A DNA stretch of 64,000 nt from Hyphomicrobiales bacterium (GCA_947454055.1 CANGIS010000004.1:32597-96596), one strand, 5' to 3'; counted from the stretch's first letter, positions 1-9,663 are shown. Notes: generated by a model from the sequence alone, not told the origin. A program made the numbers and translations.

Positions 1-1069
1 GGCGCAGGAAATGATCCGCCAGCACGCACGCCATCATCGCTTCGCCCACCGGCACGGCGCGGATACCCACACACGGATCATGGCGGCCTTTGGTGAGGAT
101 GTCCGTTTCATGGCCCGCTTTATCGACCGTTTGGCGCGGTGTGAGGATCGACGAGGTTGGTTTTACCGCAAAGCGCGCCACAATCGGCTGGCCGGTCGAA
201 AGTCCGCCCAAAATGCCGCCCGCGTGATTGGCCAAAAACAGCGGCTTTCCATCCGGCCCGATCCGCATTTCGTCGGCGTTTTCTTCACCCGTCAGAGTGG
301 CCGAGGCAAAGCCGTCGCCGATTTCAACACCCTTGACGGCATTGATGCCCATCAAGGCGGAGGCTAAATCCGCGTCCAATTTGCCGTAAATCGGCGCACC
401 CCAGCCTGCGGGGACGTGTTCGGCGACAATTTCGATGACGGCACCGACCGACGAGCCCGATTTACGGATACCGTCGAGATAGTCCTCGTAGAATTTGGCC
501 ATTTCCGCGTCGGGGCAGAAAAACGGGTTGTTGTGCACTTCGGCCCAATCCCACTTTGTGCGATCAACCTTGTGCGGGCCCATTTGCACGAGGGCGCCGC
601 GAATGAGCACATTTGGGATGATTTTGCGCGCAATGGCACCGGCTGCTACGCGGGCTGCGGTTTCGCGCGCGGATGATCTTCCGCCGCCGCGATAATCGCG
701 GATGCCGTATTTGGCGTCATAGGTGTAATCGGCGTGGCCCGGACGGTAGGCGTCGCGGATGTCGCCATAATCTTTCGAGCGCTGATCGGTGTTCTCGATC
801 ATCAGCGCGATCGAGGTGCCGGTGGTCACTTGCTCGGGGGTGCGGTCATCCGAGAACACACCGGAGAGGATTTTGACCTGATCCGGCTCGCGGCGCTGGG
901 TGGTGAAGCGCGATTGGCCGGGTTTGCGGCGATCAAGCTCCAACTGGATATCGGCTTCGGTCAGCGGGATCAGCGGCGGGCAGCCATCGACCACGCAGCC
1001 GATCGCAACCCCATGGCTCTCGCCAAAGGTGGTAACGCGGAATAGATGGCCGAAACTGTTATGTGACAT
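1..1069 (-). CDS. aroC: chorismate synthase, 3' end outside the window
   Basis: Converts 5-enolpyruvylshikimate-3-phosphate to chorismate, the last step of the shikimate pathway, in the cytoplasm, with reduced FMN. Translating the complement from the ATG at 1069 gives [20 protein letters not shown], the family N-terminus. The GESHG motif and the later RPGHADYTY and [10 protein letters not shown] motifs are all present. About 356 residues are visible and the reading frame is still open at base 1, ending near DHFLR. The family usually ends a few residues after that, so very little is missing. A GAGG-like ribosome site lies about 9 bases before the start. It is the last gene of a minus-strand run behind fabI and the histidine phosphatase, 69 bases after the latter. 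The identification is secure. Confidence 0.97.
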   Translation of the reverse strand, partial: MSHNSFGHLFRVTTFGESHGVAIGCVVDGCPPLIPLTEADIQLELDRRKPGQSRFTTQRREPDQVKILSGVFSDDRTPEQVTTGTSIALMIENTDQRSKDYGDIRDAYRPGHADYTYDAKYGIRDYRGGGRSSARETAARVAAGAIARKIIPNVLIRGALVQMGPHKVDRTKWDWAEVHNNPFFCPDAEMAKFYEDYLDGIRKSGSSVGAVIEIVAEHVPAGWGAPIYGKLDADLASALMGINAVKGVEIGDGFASATLTGEENADEMRIGPDGKPLFLANHAGGILGGLSTGQPIVARFAVKPTSSILTPRQTVDKAGHETDILTKGRHDPCVGIRAVPVGEAMMACVLADHFLR

Positions 1070-1138
1070 GGAATGACCGCCTCTTGATGACGCGTTTCTT
1101 TTAGAAGCGCCAAGGCTACCGGTCAAATCGAGCTGGCA

Positions 1139-1726
1139 TCAATGCCATTTGAAGCGGCCTTTCTCGAACACCAGAACGCGACCTTGATGGATATCGTGGC
1201 GCGGGGCTTCGTGTGATGGCACATCGGCGATCATGGCCATCAGCGCGCGGGCGACACCGCCATGGGAAACCACGACCATCTCTTCCGTCAAGGTTTCAAG
1301 CCAAGGGCGTAAACGGTCTACCAGCATGGCGTAGCTTTCGCCGTTTGGCGGCACATAATCCCATTTGTCGGCATCCCGCGCTCGTTCCGCATCCGGGAAT
1401 TTGCCGCGCAACTCGGCCCAGGTATGGCCTTCCCACAGGCCGAAGGTGATTTCCTTCAAGCGCTGATCGGTCTCGTAGGATTTTGGCTCAAGGCCAAGGG
1501 CTAAGCGGGCGATTTCGGCGGTTTGGCGGGTCCGGCCCAAAGGCGAGACAACCCAACGGGATTTTGCCGGATCGTCGAGGAGTTTGGTCAGCCTGCGGGC
1601 GACATCTTCCGATTGAAAACGACCGAGCGCATTCAGCGGAATATCGGTTTGCCCCTGAAGGCGGCCTTCGACATTCCAATCCGTCTCGCCATGCCTGACG
1701 AACAGCACGCGAGGAAGCGAGACCAT
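1139..1726 (-). CDS. histidine phosphatase (phosphoglycerate mutase-like)
   Basis: A 195-residue member of the histidine phosphatase superfamily. The phosphohistidine motif RHGETDWN sits near residues 11-18 and the second catalytic histidine is in VVSHGG near residue 155. Such proteins remove phosphate from small metabolites or act as phosphoglycerate mutase-like enzymes. The substrate cannot be read from the sequence. The start lies only 4 bases after the fabI stop, so the two are probably co-transcribed and translationally coupled, with aroC next. A fabI / phosphatase / aroC order fits what I recall of other alphaproteobacteria, but it does not prove a role in fatty acid or shikimate metabolism. 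Soluble, with no signal peptide. Confidence 0.88.
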   Translation of the reverse strand: MVSLPRVLFVRHGETDWNVEGRLQGQTDIPLNALGRFQSEDVARRLTKLLDDPAKSRWVVSPLGRTRQTAEIARLALGLEPKSYETDQRLKEITFGLWEGHTWAELRGKFPDAERARDADKWDYVPPNGESYAMLVDRLRPWLETLTEEMVVVSHGGVARALMAMIADVPSHEAPRHDIHQGRVLVFEKGRFKWH

Positions 1727-1730
1727 CGGA

Positions 1731-2561
1731 TCAGCCCTTGTCGAGCGTGATATCGGGCGCTTCCGGATTTTTCATGCCGACGACATGATAGCCTGCATCG
1801 ACATGCTGGATTTCGCCGGTCACGCCGCGGCCCATATCGGAGAGCAGGAAGGTGGCGGCGTCACCCACTTCCTCAATCGTAACCGTGCGGCGAAGCGGCG
1901 AGTTCAGCTCGTTCCACTTCAGAATGTAGCGGAAATCGCCAATGCCGGAGGCGGCCAGCGTCTTGATCGGGCCTGCCGAGATGGCGTTGACGCGGATATT
2001 GCTCGGGCCGAGATCGGCGGCGAGATAGCGCACAGAAGCTTCCAAAGCGGCTTTGGCGACGCCCATGACATTATAATGCGGCATCCATTTTTCGGCGCCG
2101 TAATAGGTCAGCGTCAGCATCGAGCCGCCATCTTTCATCAGCTTTTCCGCGCGTTGCGCCACAGCGGTGAAGGAGTAGCAGGAAATTAAGAGCGACTTCG
2201 TGAAATTGGCTTCCGACGTTTCAAGATAGCGGCCTGTCAGCTCGTCTTTATCCGAGAACGCGATGCAATGGACGAGAAAATCGATCTTGCCCCACGCCTT
2301 CTCGACTTCCGCGAACACGGCGTCGATCGAGGCCGAATCGGTCACGTCACAATGGCCGACGACAAGGCCGCCAAGTTCGGCTGCCAGCGGGCGAACCCGC
2401 TTTTCCAGCGCGTCGCCCTGATAGGTGAAAGCGAGTTCCGCGCCATGGTCATGGGCTGATTTAGCAATGCCCCAAGCAATCGATTTGTTGTTGGCCAGCC
2501 CCATAACGAGGCCGCGTTTGCCCTTCAGGATCGAGGAGGTCGTATGCGGTTCAGTGGTCAT
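1731..2561 (-). CDS. fabI: enoyl-[acyl-carrier-protein] reductase (NADH)
   Basis: Reduces trans-2-enoyl-ACP in the last step of each fatty acid elongation cycle; cytoplasmic, of the short-chain dehydrogenase fold and the target of triclosan-type inhibitors. The 276-residue protein has the divergent FabI nucleotide loop (GLANNKSIAWGIA, near residues 21-33) and the catalytic Tyr-x6-Lys as YNVMGVAK, preceded by TLTYYGAEK. It also has the substrate-loop region SAGPIKTLAASGI. Length and motifs match FabI rather than a general SDR. The ATG at 2561 has only a weak ribosome site. The downstream phosphatase follows after 4 bases. Identification is secure. Confidence 0.96.
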   Translation of the reverse strand: MTTEPHTTSSILKGKRGLVMGLANNKSIAWGIAKSAHDHGAELAFTYQGDALEKRVRPLAAELGGLVVGHCDVTDSASIDAVFAEVEKAWGKIDFLVHCIAFSDKDELTGRYLETSEANFTKSLLISCYSFTAVAQRAEKLMKDGGSMLTLTYYGAEKWMPHYNVMGVAKAALEASVRYLAADLGPSNIRVNAISAGPIKTLAASGIGDFRYILKWNELNSPLRRTVTIEEVGDAATFLLSDMGRGVTGEIQHVDAGYHVVGMKNPEAPDITLDKG

Positions 2562-2720
2562 ACAGGCGCGCTTCTAACGTTTGAGACAGGTGGCCAAGCA
2601 GTGGCACGTGCTTCTCCTTAACCGAATGCGTCGAACGAAGGAAGCTGCAACGGGGCGGGATTTTAAAACTCGCCTCAATTCTGTTGACGAAATGTGACAG
2701 TCGGCCCGTAAAACCGGTCC

Positions 2721-3299
2721 TCAATGGCCCCAAATCCGCTGCGGAGGCAGAAGAAGGCGGATTGAATCGCCGATTTTGATCGCCCCTTCACGCTCGACCC
2801 ACGCAACAAGGCCGCGTTTGTGCTGTGCTACCTTCGGGAAGGCTAGGCCATGGCCTGGGTGATGTTTTTCAATTACTTCAGCAGGATACCGGCATGGATC
2901 GTTTTCGAGATCGATGATCAAGGTTGCCCCCGATGAGAACATCATGCGGGTTGCGGGCGGCAGAAGCGTGAGATCTGGAATACCGGAGACCAGTAAATTG
3001 GCGCCAACCCATTCGGGCGGCAAAGCGGGAATGCCGAGTTTTTCGGCCACTTCCGCCATCTCTTCGATGGAGACGAGTGATACCTGTCGGCGATTTTTGA
3101 GCGGAACGCCGCGCGGATATTGCTTCAGCGTCCGCGCATCCGACAGCATGGTCGGTCCCGAATGGCAATCGCCGACAATGCCGTCAAACACCATCGTCAA
3201 TTCATTGGTCAGGGCCTTTTCGAGGCCAGATTTACGGTCGGGGTTGCGCAGGCAGGCCTCGACCTTGCCGACAATGCCGATTTCTTTGACACAAGCCAA
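2721..3299 (-). CDS. MOSC domain protein
   Basis: A stand-alone MOSC protein of about 192 residues. MOSC domains are sulfur-carrier modules related to the molybdenum cofactor sulfurase C-terminus; free-standing bacterial members are poorly assigned. The conserved cysteine context is visible as ENDPCRYP, together with GDCHSGP and the C-terminal GDSIRLL. No ATG gives a good start. A TTG at 3299 is preceded by AAGGAG with a 6-base spacer, so I choose it over a more distal TTG at 3326, which would place that ribosome site inside the gene. It lies between the J-domain gene and fabI on the same strand. Substrate unknown. Confidence 0.82.
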   Translation of the reverse strand: MACVKEIGIVGKVEACLRNPDRKSGLEKALTNELTMVFDGIVGDCHSGPTMLSDARTLKQYPRGVPLKNRRQVSLVSIEEMAEVAEKLGIPALPPEWVGANLLVSGIPDLTLLPPATRMMFSSGATLIIDLENDPCRYPAEVIEKHHPGHGLAFPKVAQHKRGLVAWVEREGAIKIGDSIRLLLPPQRIWGH

Positions 3300-3380
3300 G
3301 GAACGCTCCTTTTGATGAGAGCGCAAACCATCGCAGCGCCAAACGATTCGCGGAAGATGAAAGCGTGAAGGGAGCCGATG

Positions 3381-4289
3381 TTACCTTGGCCGTCGGTCGC
3401 GCCAGCGCTTCATCAGCATTTCGAGCTCAAGATCGGGTTCTTTCGGGATCGTGAGTTCGAGCGTTGCGAAGAGATCGCCCGCGCCGTCAGCCCCGGGCAG
3501 GCCTTTGCCTTTCAGCCGCAGGGTCTGGCCACTATTGCTGTAAGGCGGGATGGAGAGTTCAACCACGCCATCCAGCGTTGGCACGCGGACGGTGCCGCCG
3601 AGGACCGCGTCTTCCAACGGGATCGGCACACGCGTCCGCAGGTTTTTACCATCGATGATGAACCGGTTGTCCTGCGTCACACGGATGGTGATCAGCGCAT
3701 CGCCCGGCACGCCGCCCTCGGGGCTGGGTTGGCCTTGGCGTTTGAGCCTGATGACTTTGCCATCGGTAACGCCTGCCGGAATGGAAACTTCGAGCGTCCG
3801 CCCGCCGGGCAACGAGACGCGTGCCGTGGTGCCTTTGATCGAATCGGCCAGACTGACGGTGGTTATGACTTTTAAATCGGCACCGGGCTGAGGCGTCCGT
3901 CTGCGGCTGGTACGGGCTTCGGCTCCACCCATTCCGCCCCGGAAAAACTCGGCGAAAATATCGGATGCGTCGAAACTGGAGCCACCAAAGGGGCCAGCAC
4001 CGCCACCGCGTGCGCCGCCGAACCCCTGACCGCCTGCGCCGCCGCCCGGAAAACCCTGAAAGCGGGGTTTGCCTTCGGCGTCAATCTCGCCACCGTCGAA
4101 TTGCTTGCGCTTTTTGGCGTCGCCCAAAATCTCGTAGGCGGAGTTCAACTCGGCGAATTTGTCCTTGGCCTTGGGATCCGTAACGTTCCGGTCCGGATGC
4201 AAAACCTTCGCCTGCTTCCGATACGCCTTTTTGATGTCGTCTTCGCTTGCAGATTTGGGCACACCGAGAATGGTATAGGGATCGCGCAT
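3381..4289 (-). CDS. J-domain co-chaperone, CbpA-like
   Basis: A DnaJ-family protein of about 302 residues that would stimulate the ATPase of DnaK and present substrates to it. Residues about 3-70 form the J domain, with the essential HPD motif in [10 protein letters not shown] glycine-rich linker ([10 protein letters not shown] and similar) follows, then the two-lobe DnaJ C-terminal substrate domain ([27 protein letters not shown]). There is no CxxCxGxG zinc finger, so it is of the CbpA type rather than DnaJ proper. I take the ATG at 4289 ([11 protein letters not shown]) as the start because it matches the family N-terminus and has GATCAGGA upstream; the frame is open further to a TTG at 4313. 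Downstream of the lipoprotein gene. Confidence 0.92.
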   Translation of the reverse strand: MRDPYTILGVPKSASEDDIKKAYRKQAKVLHPDRNVTDPKAKDKFAELNSAYEILGDAKKRKQFDGGEIDAEGKPRFQGFPGGGAGGQGFGGARGGGAGPFGGSSFDASDIFAEFFRGGMGGAEARTSRRRTPQPGADLKVITTVSLADSIKGTTARVSLPGGRTLEVSIPAGVTDGKVIRLKRQGQPSPEGGVPGDALITIRVTQDNRFIIDGKNLRTRVPIPLEDAVLGGTVRVPTLDGVVELSIPPYSNSGQTLRLKGKGLPGADGAGDLFATLELTIPKEPDLELEMLMKRWRDRRPR

Positions 4290-4394
4290 TCCTGATCTAT
4301 CCTGAAACGTCAATGGTCTGATCGGGGCTGCCGATCTTTGTCCAAGATGTAAGGTGGCAATGGCCCGCGTGCAACCTCGACGTTTTTCTTGATC

Positions 4395-4847
4395 CTAGCC
4401 CTGCCGCGTAAGACGCTTGACGTCAGAGACATGCCATTCGCTGGCCCCGTTGCGACAAGCGGTGCCCTGCATGGTGGGCCGCGCGACATTTTCGATCACG
4501 ATTTGGGACGCAAAGAGGCGACAAAGGTCACCTTCTCTGACGAAAGCATCGCCTAATGGTCTGATATTGCCACGTGCGGCGGTTTTCGGGTTGTCCCACT
4601 GGACGGTCAGGGTCGTATTGTCGGGCTTAAGCGCGGTGTCGAGCGCTTGATTGGCTTTTTCCCAGTCTGCTGCCGTCAGCTCCGAGGAGAGCGTGGCAGC
4701 CGGTGAAAAGAGGGAGCCAGTCGTGCTCGGCGCGTCATCGGGCATGAATTTTGAAAAAATCGGCAGCGAATTAGCGCAACCACCCAGACTGACAAGGCAC
4801 AAAAAGAGGCCAATGTGTCGCGCTTTGGGTATCGTGCGTCGGATCAT
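4395..4847 (-). CDS. 17-kDa surface-antigen-type lipoprotein
   Basis: A predicted outer-membrane lipoprotein of about 150 residues. The N-terminus is basic, then hydrophobic ([12 protein letters not shown]), with a clear lipobox ending in Cys24. The C-terminal half has the [30 protein letters not shown] and [14 protein letters not shown] segments. These resemble the conserved C-terminal domain of the 17-kDa surface antigen / RT0821-Lpp0805 proteins, but I see no glycine-zipper segment. The frame is open well upstream. I start at the ATG at 4847 because the signal peptide begins there. It is transcribed divergently from pdxH. Exact function unknown. Confidence 0.78.
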   Translation of the reverse strand: MIRRTIPKARHIGLFLCLVSLGGCANSLPIFSKFMPDDAPSTTGSLFSPAATLSSELTAADWEKANQALDTALKPDNTTLTVQWDNPKTAARGNIRPLGDAFVREGDLCRLFASQIVIENVARPTMQGTACRNGASEWHVSDVKRLTRQG

Positions 4848-4935
4848 TGACGTATGCCTTGTCCTGTTAAAAAACCATCTGGCGCCTTTCTCCGTAAAAG
4901 GGGCAGCCATCTGGTTCGGTCGGAGCAATAGAATC
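4848..4935. promoter_or_regulatory. divergent promoter region, lipoprotein gene / pdxH
   Basis: These 88 bases separate the start codons of two divergent genes and must hold both promoters. The stretch is relatively AT-rich (TGTTAAAAAACCATC). I see no convincing operator palindrome and cannot assign -35/-10 boxes firmly. Confidence 0.45.
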
Positions 4936-5550
4936 GTGAAAAGTTTAACAGACAGTGACTTTACCGAAGCAAGCGAGCCATTTGCGTTGTTTGCGCATTG
5001 GTTTGAAGATGCAAAAGCGTCAGAACCCAATGATCCCAACGCCATGGCGCTCGCGACCGTGGACGGTTCAGGCCTGCCAAATGTTCGCATGGTGCTGATG
5101 AAGGGGTGGGATGAAGCGGGGTTTGTTTTCTATACCAACACCGAATCAGCCAAAGGACGCGAGATTTTGGGGACGCTGAAGGCCGCCCTTGTGTTCCATT
5201 GGAAGTCATTGCGGCGGCAGGTGCGGGTTCGCGGCCTGATCGAGCAGGTATCCGATGCCGAAGCGGACGCCTATTTCCAGTCGCGCCCGCGCGATAGCCG
5301 GATCGGGGCATGGGCCAGCCAACAATCGCGCCCGCTTGAAGGCCGGTTTGCGCTGGAAAAGGCGGTTGCAGTCAATGCCGCGAAATATGCGATTGGCGAA
5401 GTGCCGCGCCCGCAGCATTGGACAGGGTTCCGGATTCTTCCCGTTGAAATGGAATTCTGGCATGATCGGCCGTTCCGGTTGCATGATCGGGTTGTGTTTA
5501 GACGTGATATGCCTTCGGGTGACTGGACAAAGGCGCGGCTTTATCCGTGA
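4936..5550 (+). CDS. pdxH: pyridoxamine 5'-phosphate oxidase
   Basis: FMN enzyme that oxidises pyridoxine or pyridoxamine 5'-phosphate to pyridoxal 5'-phosphate, the last step of vitamin B6 synthesis and salvage. The protein has the family blocks [64 protein letters not shown] and the C-terminal RLHDRVVF...ARLYP. I choose the GTG at 4936 (MKSLTDSDF), giving 204 residues, the normal family size. It has GGAG about 10 bases upstream. The open frame runs further back but shows no family sequence there. Followed after 54 bases by an SDR gene on the same strand. Secure. Confidence 0.95.
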   Translation: MKSLTDSDFTEASEPFALFAHWFEDAKASEPNDPNAMALATVDGSGLPNVRMVLMKGWDEAGFVFYTNTESAKGREILGTLKAALVFHWKSLRRQVRVRGLIEQVSDAEADAYFQSRPRDSRIGAWASQQSRPLEGRFALEKAVAVNAAKYAIGEVPRPQHWTGFRILPVEMEFWHDRPFRLHDRVVFRRDMPSGDWTKARLYP

Positions 5551-5604
5551 TAATGGAGTGGCAGGCGGACGTGTGTTCGTCGCCTGTTAGTAGGGAGAGA
5601 AACA

Positions 5605-6357
5605 ATGTCGCAAGCCAATGAAGCCCCAAGACGCCGGACCATGCTGTTGACGGGTGCCAGCCGCGGCATCGGACATGCGACGGTAAAGCGTTTTTCGGCA
5701 GCAGGCTGGCGGGTGATCAGCTGCTCGCGCCATGCGTTTCCGGAGAATTGCCCTTGGGAAATGGGCGAGCAGGATCATATCCAGGTCGATCTTGCCGATG
5801 CCGCCAACACGCGCGAGGCGATCGATGAAATCCGCCATCGGCTGGAAGATGGGCAGCTTGATGCACTGGTCAACAATGCCGGAATCTCGCCAAAGGGAAA
5901 AAATGGCGCGCGGCTCGGCACGCTCAATACCGAGCTTGAGGATTGGCAGCAGGTTTTTCAGGTCAATTTTTTTGCACCCATGATGCTGGCGCGCGGACTT
6001 TTGAAAGAGCTGCAGGCGGCGAAGGGCTCGGTGGTCAATGTCACCTCGATCGCCGGTTCGCGTGTGCATCCGTTTGCCGGCTCGGCCTATGCAACCTCCA
6101 AAGCGGCGTTGGCCGGGTTGACCCGCGAAATGGCCTCCGATTTTGGTCCGCTGGGTATTCGCGTCAATTCAATCTCGCCGGGTGAAATCGATACTTCGAT
6201 TTTGTCGCCGGGAACGGACAAGATCGTGGAGCAAATTCCTTTGCGCCGCTTGGGTACTCCCGAGGAAGTGGCGAAAGCGATCTATTTTCTCTGCACCGAT
6301 CAATCGAGCTATGTGCATGGTGCCGAGATTCATATCAATGGCGGCCAGCACGTATGA
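5605..6357 (+). CDS. short-chain dehydrogenase/reductase
   Basis: A 250-residue classical SDR. The nucleotide-binding motif TGASRGIG is near residues 16-23, NNAG near residue 90, the active-site YATSK near residues 157-161, and the family C-terminal block is HINGGQ. It should be a soluble NAD(P)-dependent oxidoreductase; its substrate is unknown. The ribosome site AGGGAGAG is well placed 6 bases before the ATG. Its stop overlaps the start of the following Nudix gene by 4 bases (ATGA), so the pair is translationally coupled. Confidence 0.9.
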   Translation: MSQANEAPRRRTMLLTGASRGIGHATVKRFSAAGWRVISCSRHAFPENCPWEMGEQDHIQVDLADAANTREAIDEIRHRLEDGQLDALVNNAGISPKGKNGARLGTLNTELEDWQQVFQVNFFAPMMLARGLLKELQAAKGSVVNVTSIAGSRVHPFAGSAYATSKAALAGLTREMASDFGPLGIRVNSISPGEIDTSILSPGTDKIVEQIPLRRLGTPEEVAKAIYFLCTDQSSYVHGAEIHINGGQHV

Positions 6358-6785
6358 GTGACCGCCTCTACCCGGCCCGTCCGCTGGTTGGAGCAAGCCT
6401 AGCGGTGTTTCGGGGCGGCAAAGTTTTATTGGCGGCGCGGGTCAATACGGCCGATGCGCCGATCTACTCGCTCCCCGGCGGGCTGGTCGAAATTGGCGAG
6501 ACGCTGGAAGAGGCTGCGCTCCGCGAAGTGATGGAAGAAGTCGGCGTCAAGGCGCGCGTGATCGGGTTTGCGGGGCATGTCGAGGTGATCGACCGCGATG
6601 CCGACGGAAAAATCCGGCGGCATTTTATCGTCAACGCCTATGCGGGCGAATGGCTGGAGGGTGAACCGGTTACCGGACCCGAAGCGCCGCATATTCGATG
6701 GGTCGAACCGCATGCCCTTGGTGGCTTGGCGGTTACCAAAGGACTTGCCGCCATTCTGGCAAAGGCTGCCGCCTTGGCGCTTTAA
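6354..6785 (+). CDS. Nudix hydrolase
   Basis: A 143-residue Nudix protein that would hydrolyse a nucleoside diphosphate linked to another group. The Nudix box is intact: GGLVEIGETLEEAALREV followed by MEEVG, including the metal-binding REVMEE. The fold ends soon after, so there is no extra domain. Related small alphaproteobacterial proteins are annotated as ADP-ribose pyrophosphatases, but the substrate cannot be decided here. It is coupled to the SDR gene by a 4-base overlap. Its stop codon overlaps tail-to-tail with that of pyrC. Confidence 0.9.
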   Translation: MSDRLYPARPLVGASLAVFRGGKVLLAARVNTADAPIYSLPGGLVEIGETLEEAALREVMEEVGVKARVIGFAGHVEVIDRDADGKIRRHFIVNAYAGEWLEGEPVTGPEAPHIRWVEPHALGGLAVTKGLAAILAKAAALAL

Positions 6786-8110
6786 AGCGCCTCGTTAAAG
6801 CGGACGGCCTCGCCACGCGCCGGTGTTGTCAGCTCGCCTTCCCACATGACACGATGTCCGCGGATGATCGTGCCCACGGCCCAGCCCTGTACGCTTTTGC
6901 CATCATAAGGGGTCCAGCCACAGCGCGACGCGATCCATGGGTTGGTTATGGTTTGGCGGCGCTTCAAATCGACGACCGTGAAATCGGCATCGTAGCCTGA
7001 TGCGATGCGTCCTTTATTGGCGATGCCAAAGAGGCGTGCGGGGCCTGCGCTCGTCATGTCGACGAAGCGTTGGAGGGAAAGACGCCCGGCATGGATGTGA
7101 TCAAGCATGATGGGAACCAGCGTTTGCACGCCGGTCATGCCGGAAGGCGAGGCGGGATAAGCCTTGGCTTTTTCTTCCAAAGTGTGCGGAGCATGATCGG
7201 AGCCCAAAATATCGGCAACGCCTTGTGCAACGCCCTTCCAGATTCCGGCACGATGGGCCTCGTCGCGAACGGGTGGGTTCATCTGCACGAGGGTGCCGAG
7301 TTTTTCATAGGACTCGGGACCAGCCAGCGTCAGGTGGTGCGGCGTTACTTCGCAGCTCGCAACGTCTTTATGATCGGCGAGAAAGAGCATCTCGTCGGCT
7401 GTTGAAATATGCAGCACATGGATGCGGGCCCCTGTCTCGTGCGCGAGACGGACAAGGCGTTTGGTGCAGGTCAGCGCGACCTCGGCGGAGCGCCAGACCG
7501 GATGGGAAGAGGGATCGCCTTCGACCCGTAAATCGCGACGCTCGCGCAGCATCATTTCGTCCTCGGAATGGAAGGCCGAGCGGCGGCGGGTTTTTTCCAA
7601 AATGGCCGCAACCCCCCTATCATCTTCAACCAGCAGCGAGCCGGTCGAGGATCCCATGAAGACTTTGATACCGGCGGCACCGGGGAGACGTTCCAACTCG
7701 GGAATATGCCGCACATTCTCATGCGTGCCACCGACCCAGAAGGCAAAATCGCAATGCATGCGATGCGTGCCACGCCTCACTTTGTCGGCGAGCGCTTCGG
7801 CGTCCGTTGTCTGTGGATCGGTGTTGGGCATTTCAAACACGGCTGTGACGCCGCCCATGACGGCTGCGAGGGAACCTGTTTCCAGATCTTCCTTATGGGT
7901 CAGGCCCGGTTCGCGAAAATGGACCTGACTGTCGATGACGCCCGGCAGAAGGTGCAGCCCCTTGCATTCGATCACCTCGCCGGCCGCTTTGGGGTCGAGC
8001 GCTCCGAGGGCTATGATTTTCCCATCTCTCACCCCGATATCGGTTTCCCCGATGCCATCCTGGTTGACGACAGTGCCGCCCTTGAAAAGCGTATCGTAGG
8101 TGATGGACAT
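6782..8110 (-). CDS. pyrC: dihydroorotase (class I, PyrC-type)
   Basis: Cyclises N-carbamoyl-aspartate to dihydroorotate in pyrimidine synthesis. The 442-residue protein is an amidohydrolase-fold enzyme. Visible sites are the metal-site block (DSQVHFREPG), a lysine in GIKVFMGSSTG, histidines in HVLHIS and EVTPHH, and the aspartate in GSDHAPH. The first histidine of the usual HxH metal motif is glutamine here (QVH); the other ligand positions look intact. I use the ATG at 8110 (MSITYDTLFKGG), with GGAG 8 bases upstream, rather than the longer open frame. Divergent from ygfZ. Dihydroorotase is the best fit; a related cyclic amidase is the alternative. Confidence 0.88.
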   Translation of the reverse strand: MSITYDTLFKGGTVVNQDGIGETDIGVRDGKIIALGALDPKAAGEVIECKGLHLLPGVIDSQVHFREPGLTHKEDLETGSLAAVMGGVTAVFEMPNTDPQTTDAEALADKVRRGTHRMHCDFAFWVGGTHENVRHIPELERLPGAAGIKVFMGSSTGSLLVEDDRGVAAILEKTRRRSAFHSEDEMMLRERRDLRVEGDPSSHPVWRSAEVALTCTKRLVRLAHETGARIHVLHISTADEMLFLADHKDVASCEVTPHHLTLAGPESYEKLGTLVQMNPPVRDEAHRAGIWKGVAQGVADILGSDHAPHTLEEKAKAYPASPSGMTGVQTLVPIMLDHIHAGRLSLQRFVDMTSAGPARLFGIANKGRIASGYDADFTVVDLKRRQTITNPWIASRCGWTPYDGKSVQGWAVGTIIRGHRVMWEGELTTPARGEAVRFNEAL

Positions 8111-8203
8111 GGTAGGATACTCCGTAATCGTCGCATTGGCTTGAGAAGGTCGCTCATCTGTCCTACGTATCGGATCCAGCCAAAGCAAGAAAGTTGAAAT
8201 CGA

Positions 8204-9058
8204 ATGCCCGCCTGCCTCTTACCCGATCGTGGCATTGTCAGCGTCTCCGGAGCTGATTCGGAAACGTTCTTGGATAATTTGTTGACCTCGTCGGTCGAAA
8301 AGCTGGCCGAAGGCGAGGCTCGCTTTGGCGCACTGCTGACGCCGCAAGGAAAAATCATCGTTGATGGCTTGGTTGTCAAAACAGCCGACGGCTTTCTGAT
8401 CGATTGCCCCCGTGCCTTGGCGCAGGATTTGGCGCGGAGGCTCGGGTTTTACAAATTGCGTGCGAAGGTTGAAATCGCCAACCGGACCGAGGATTATGCC
8501 GTCCTGACCTATTGGGCCGAGGCGCATGCGCCAAAAGGCGCTGGTATCGGCTTTGTCGACCCGAGACTTGTCGGGCTTGGCGAAAGGCTGATTGTCCCCG
8601 TAAATGCGGTGCCGGAGGTTACAGCGTCCCATGCGCTTTACGATGCCCATCGAGTGGCTTTGGGGGTGCCCGAAGGTGGCCGTGATTTTGCCTATGGTGA
8701 CGCCTTTCCGCATGAGGCGGATATGGATCAGCTTCACGGCGTCGATTTTCACAAGGGCTGTTATGTCGGACAGGAAGTTGTCTCACGGATGCAGCACCGC
8801 GGCAGTGCACGGACGCGCACCGTGCCCGTCCGCTTTGTCGACGGTGTGGTTCCGGTCGAGGGATCGGACGCCGTTGCGGGTGGTAAGGTTCTGGGCCGCA
8901 TAGGCTCGACGGATACGGGCGGGCAAGCACTGGCGCTGTTGCGGCTGGATCGTGCGAGCGATGCGATAGCCGCGGGCGAACCACTGACCGCCGGCGGTTT
9001 GGCCTTTGTGTTAGAAGGCCGCGATTGGATTCATTTCGAGGTGCCGGGGATAGCATGA
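8204..9058 (+). CDS. ygfZ: folate-binding YgfZ/GcvT-like protein
   Basis: A 284-residue GcvT-fold protein of the YgfZ family, which in other bacteria uses tetrahydrofolate to support repair or assembly of certain iron-sulfur clusters. The family signature KGCYVGQE is present near residues 185-192, within HGVDFHKGCYVGQEVVSRM. The N-terminal block FLDNLLTSSVEKL is also typical. The next gene, tag, begins within the last bases of this gene (ATGA overlap at 9055-9058), the first link in a coupled five-gene run that ends with nadQ. Confidence 0.92.
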   Translation: MPACLLPDRGIVSVSGADSETFLDNLLTSSVEKLAEGEARFGALLTPQGKIIVDGLVVKTADGFLIDCPRALAQDLARRLGFYKLRAKVEIANRTEDYAVLTYWAEAHAPKGAGIGFVDPRLVGLGERLIVPVNAVPEVTASHALYDAHRVALGVPEGGRDFAYGDAFPHEADMDQLHGVDFHKGCYVGQEVVSRMQHRGSARTRTVPVRFVDGVVPVEGSDAVAGGKVLGRIGSTDTGGQALALLRLDRASDAIAAGEPLTAGGLAFVLEGRDWIHFEVPGIA

Positions 9059-9663
9059 CCAAAGGTTTGATCGAACATTCCGACGGCAAGAGCCGTTGTC
9101 CATGGCCGGGCGTCGACCCGCTCTATGTCGCCTATCACGATACCGATTGGGGCGTGCCGGAATATGAGGATCGGGCGCTGTTTGAGAAACTCATTCTCGA
9201 CGGGTTTCAGGCCGGGCTGAGCTGGATCACGATTTTGCGGAAGCGCGAGAATTTCAGGGCGTCTTTTGACGGCTTCGATGCGGAAAAGATTGTCCGTTAT
9301 GCGCCGGAAAAAATCGAGAGCCTCGTTTTGGATGCTGGCATCATCCGTCATCGTGGCAAAATCGAAAGCACGGTGAAAAGCGCGCGCGTCTATCTCGATA
9401 TTCAAGCCAAGCAGGGCTTTGCCAATTATCTGTGGGACTTCACCGACGGGCGCGTCCTTCAAAACACGCCACGCAGCATGGCCGACATCAAAACCGAGAC
9501 GGAGATCTCGAAACGCCTGTCGAAGGACTTGAAGGCGAGGGGGTTCAATTTCTGCGGACCCACGATCATCCATGCCTTTATGCAGGCGGTCGGCATGGTG
9601 AATGACCATCTCGTCGGGTGCTTTCGTCACGAGGAAGTGAAGTTGTTGGAGCGCAAGCGCTGA
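9055..9663 (+). CDS. tag: DNA-3-methyladenine glycosylase I
   Basis: Base-excision repair enzyme that removes 3-methyladenine from alkylated DNA. The 202-residue protein has the Tag signature throughout: RCPWPGVDPLYVAYHDTDWG, then GFQAGLSWITILRKRENFR and FNFCGPTIIHAFMQAVGMV. The zinc-binding residues of the family are visible as the N-terminal Cys, His in YHDTDWG, and His/Cys in DHLVGC. I use the ATG at 9055, which overlaps the ygfZ stop, rather than the upstream in-frame start at 9025. Coupled to the HD gene by a TGATG junction. Confidence 0.96.
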   Translation: MTKGLIEHSDGKSRCPWPGVDPLYVAYHDTDWGVPEYEDRALFEKLILDGFQAGLSWITILRKRENFRASFDGFDAEKIVRYAPEKIESLVLDAGIIRHRGKIESTVKSARVYLDIQAKQGFANYLWDFTDGRVLQNTPRSMADIKTETEISKRLSKDLKARGFNFCGPTIIHAFMQAVGMVNDHLVGCFRHEEVKLLERKR

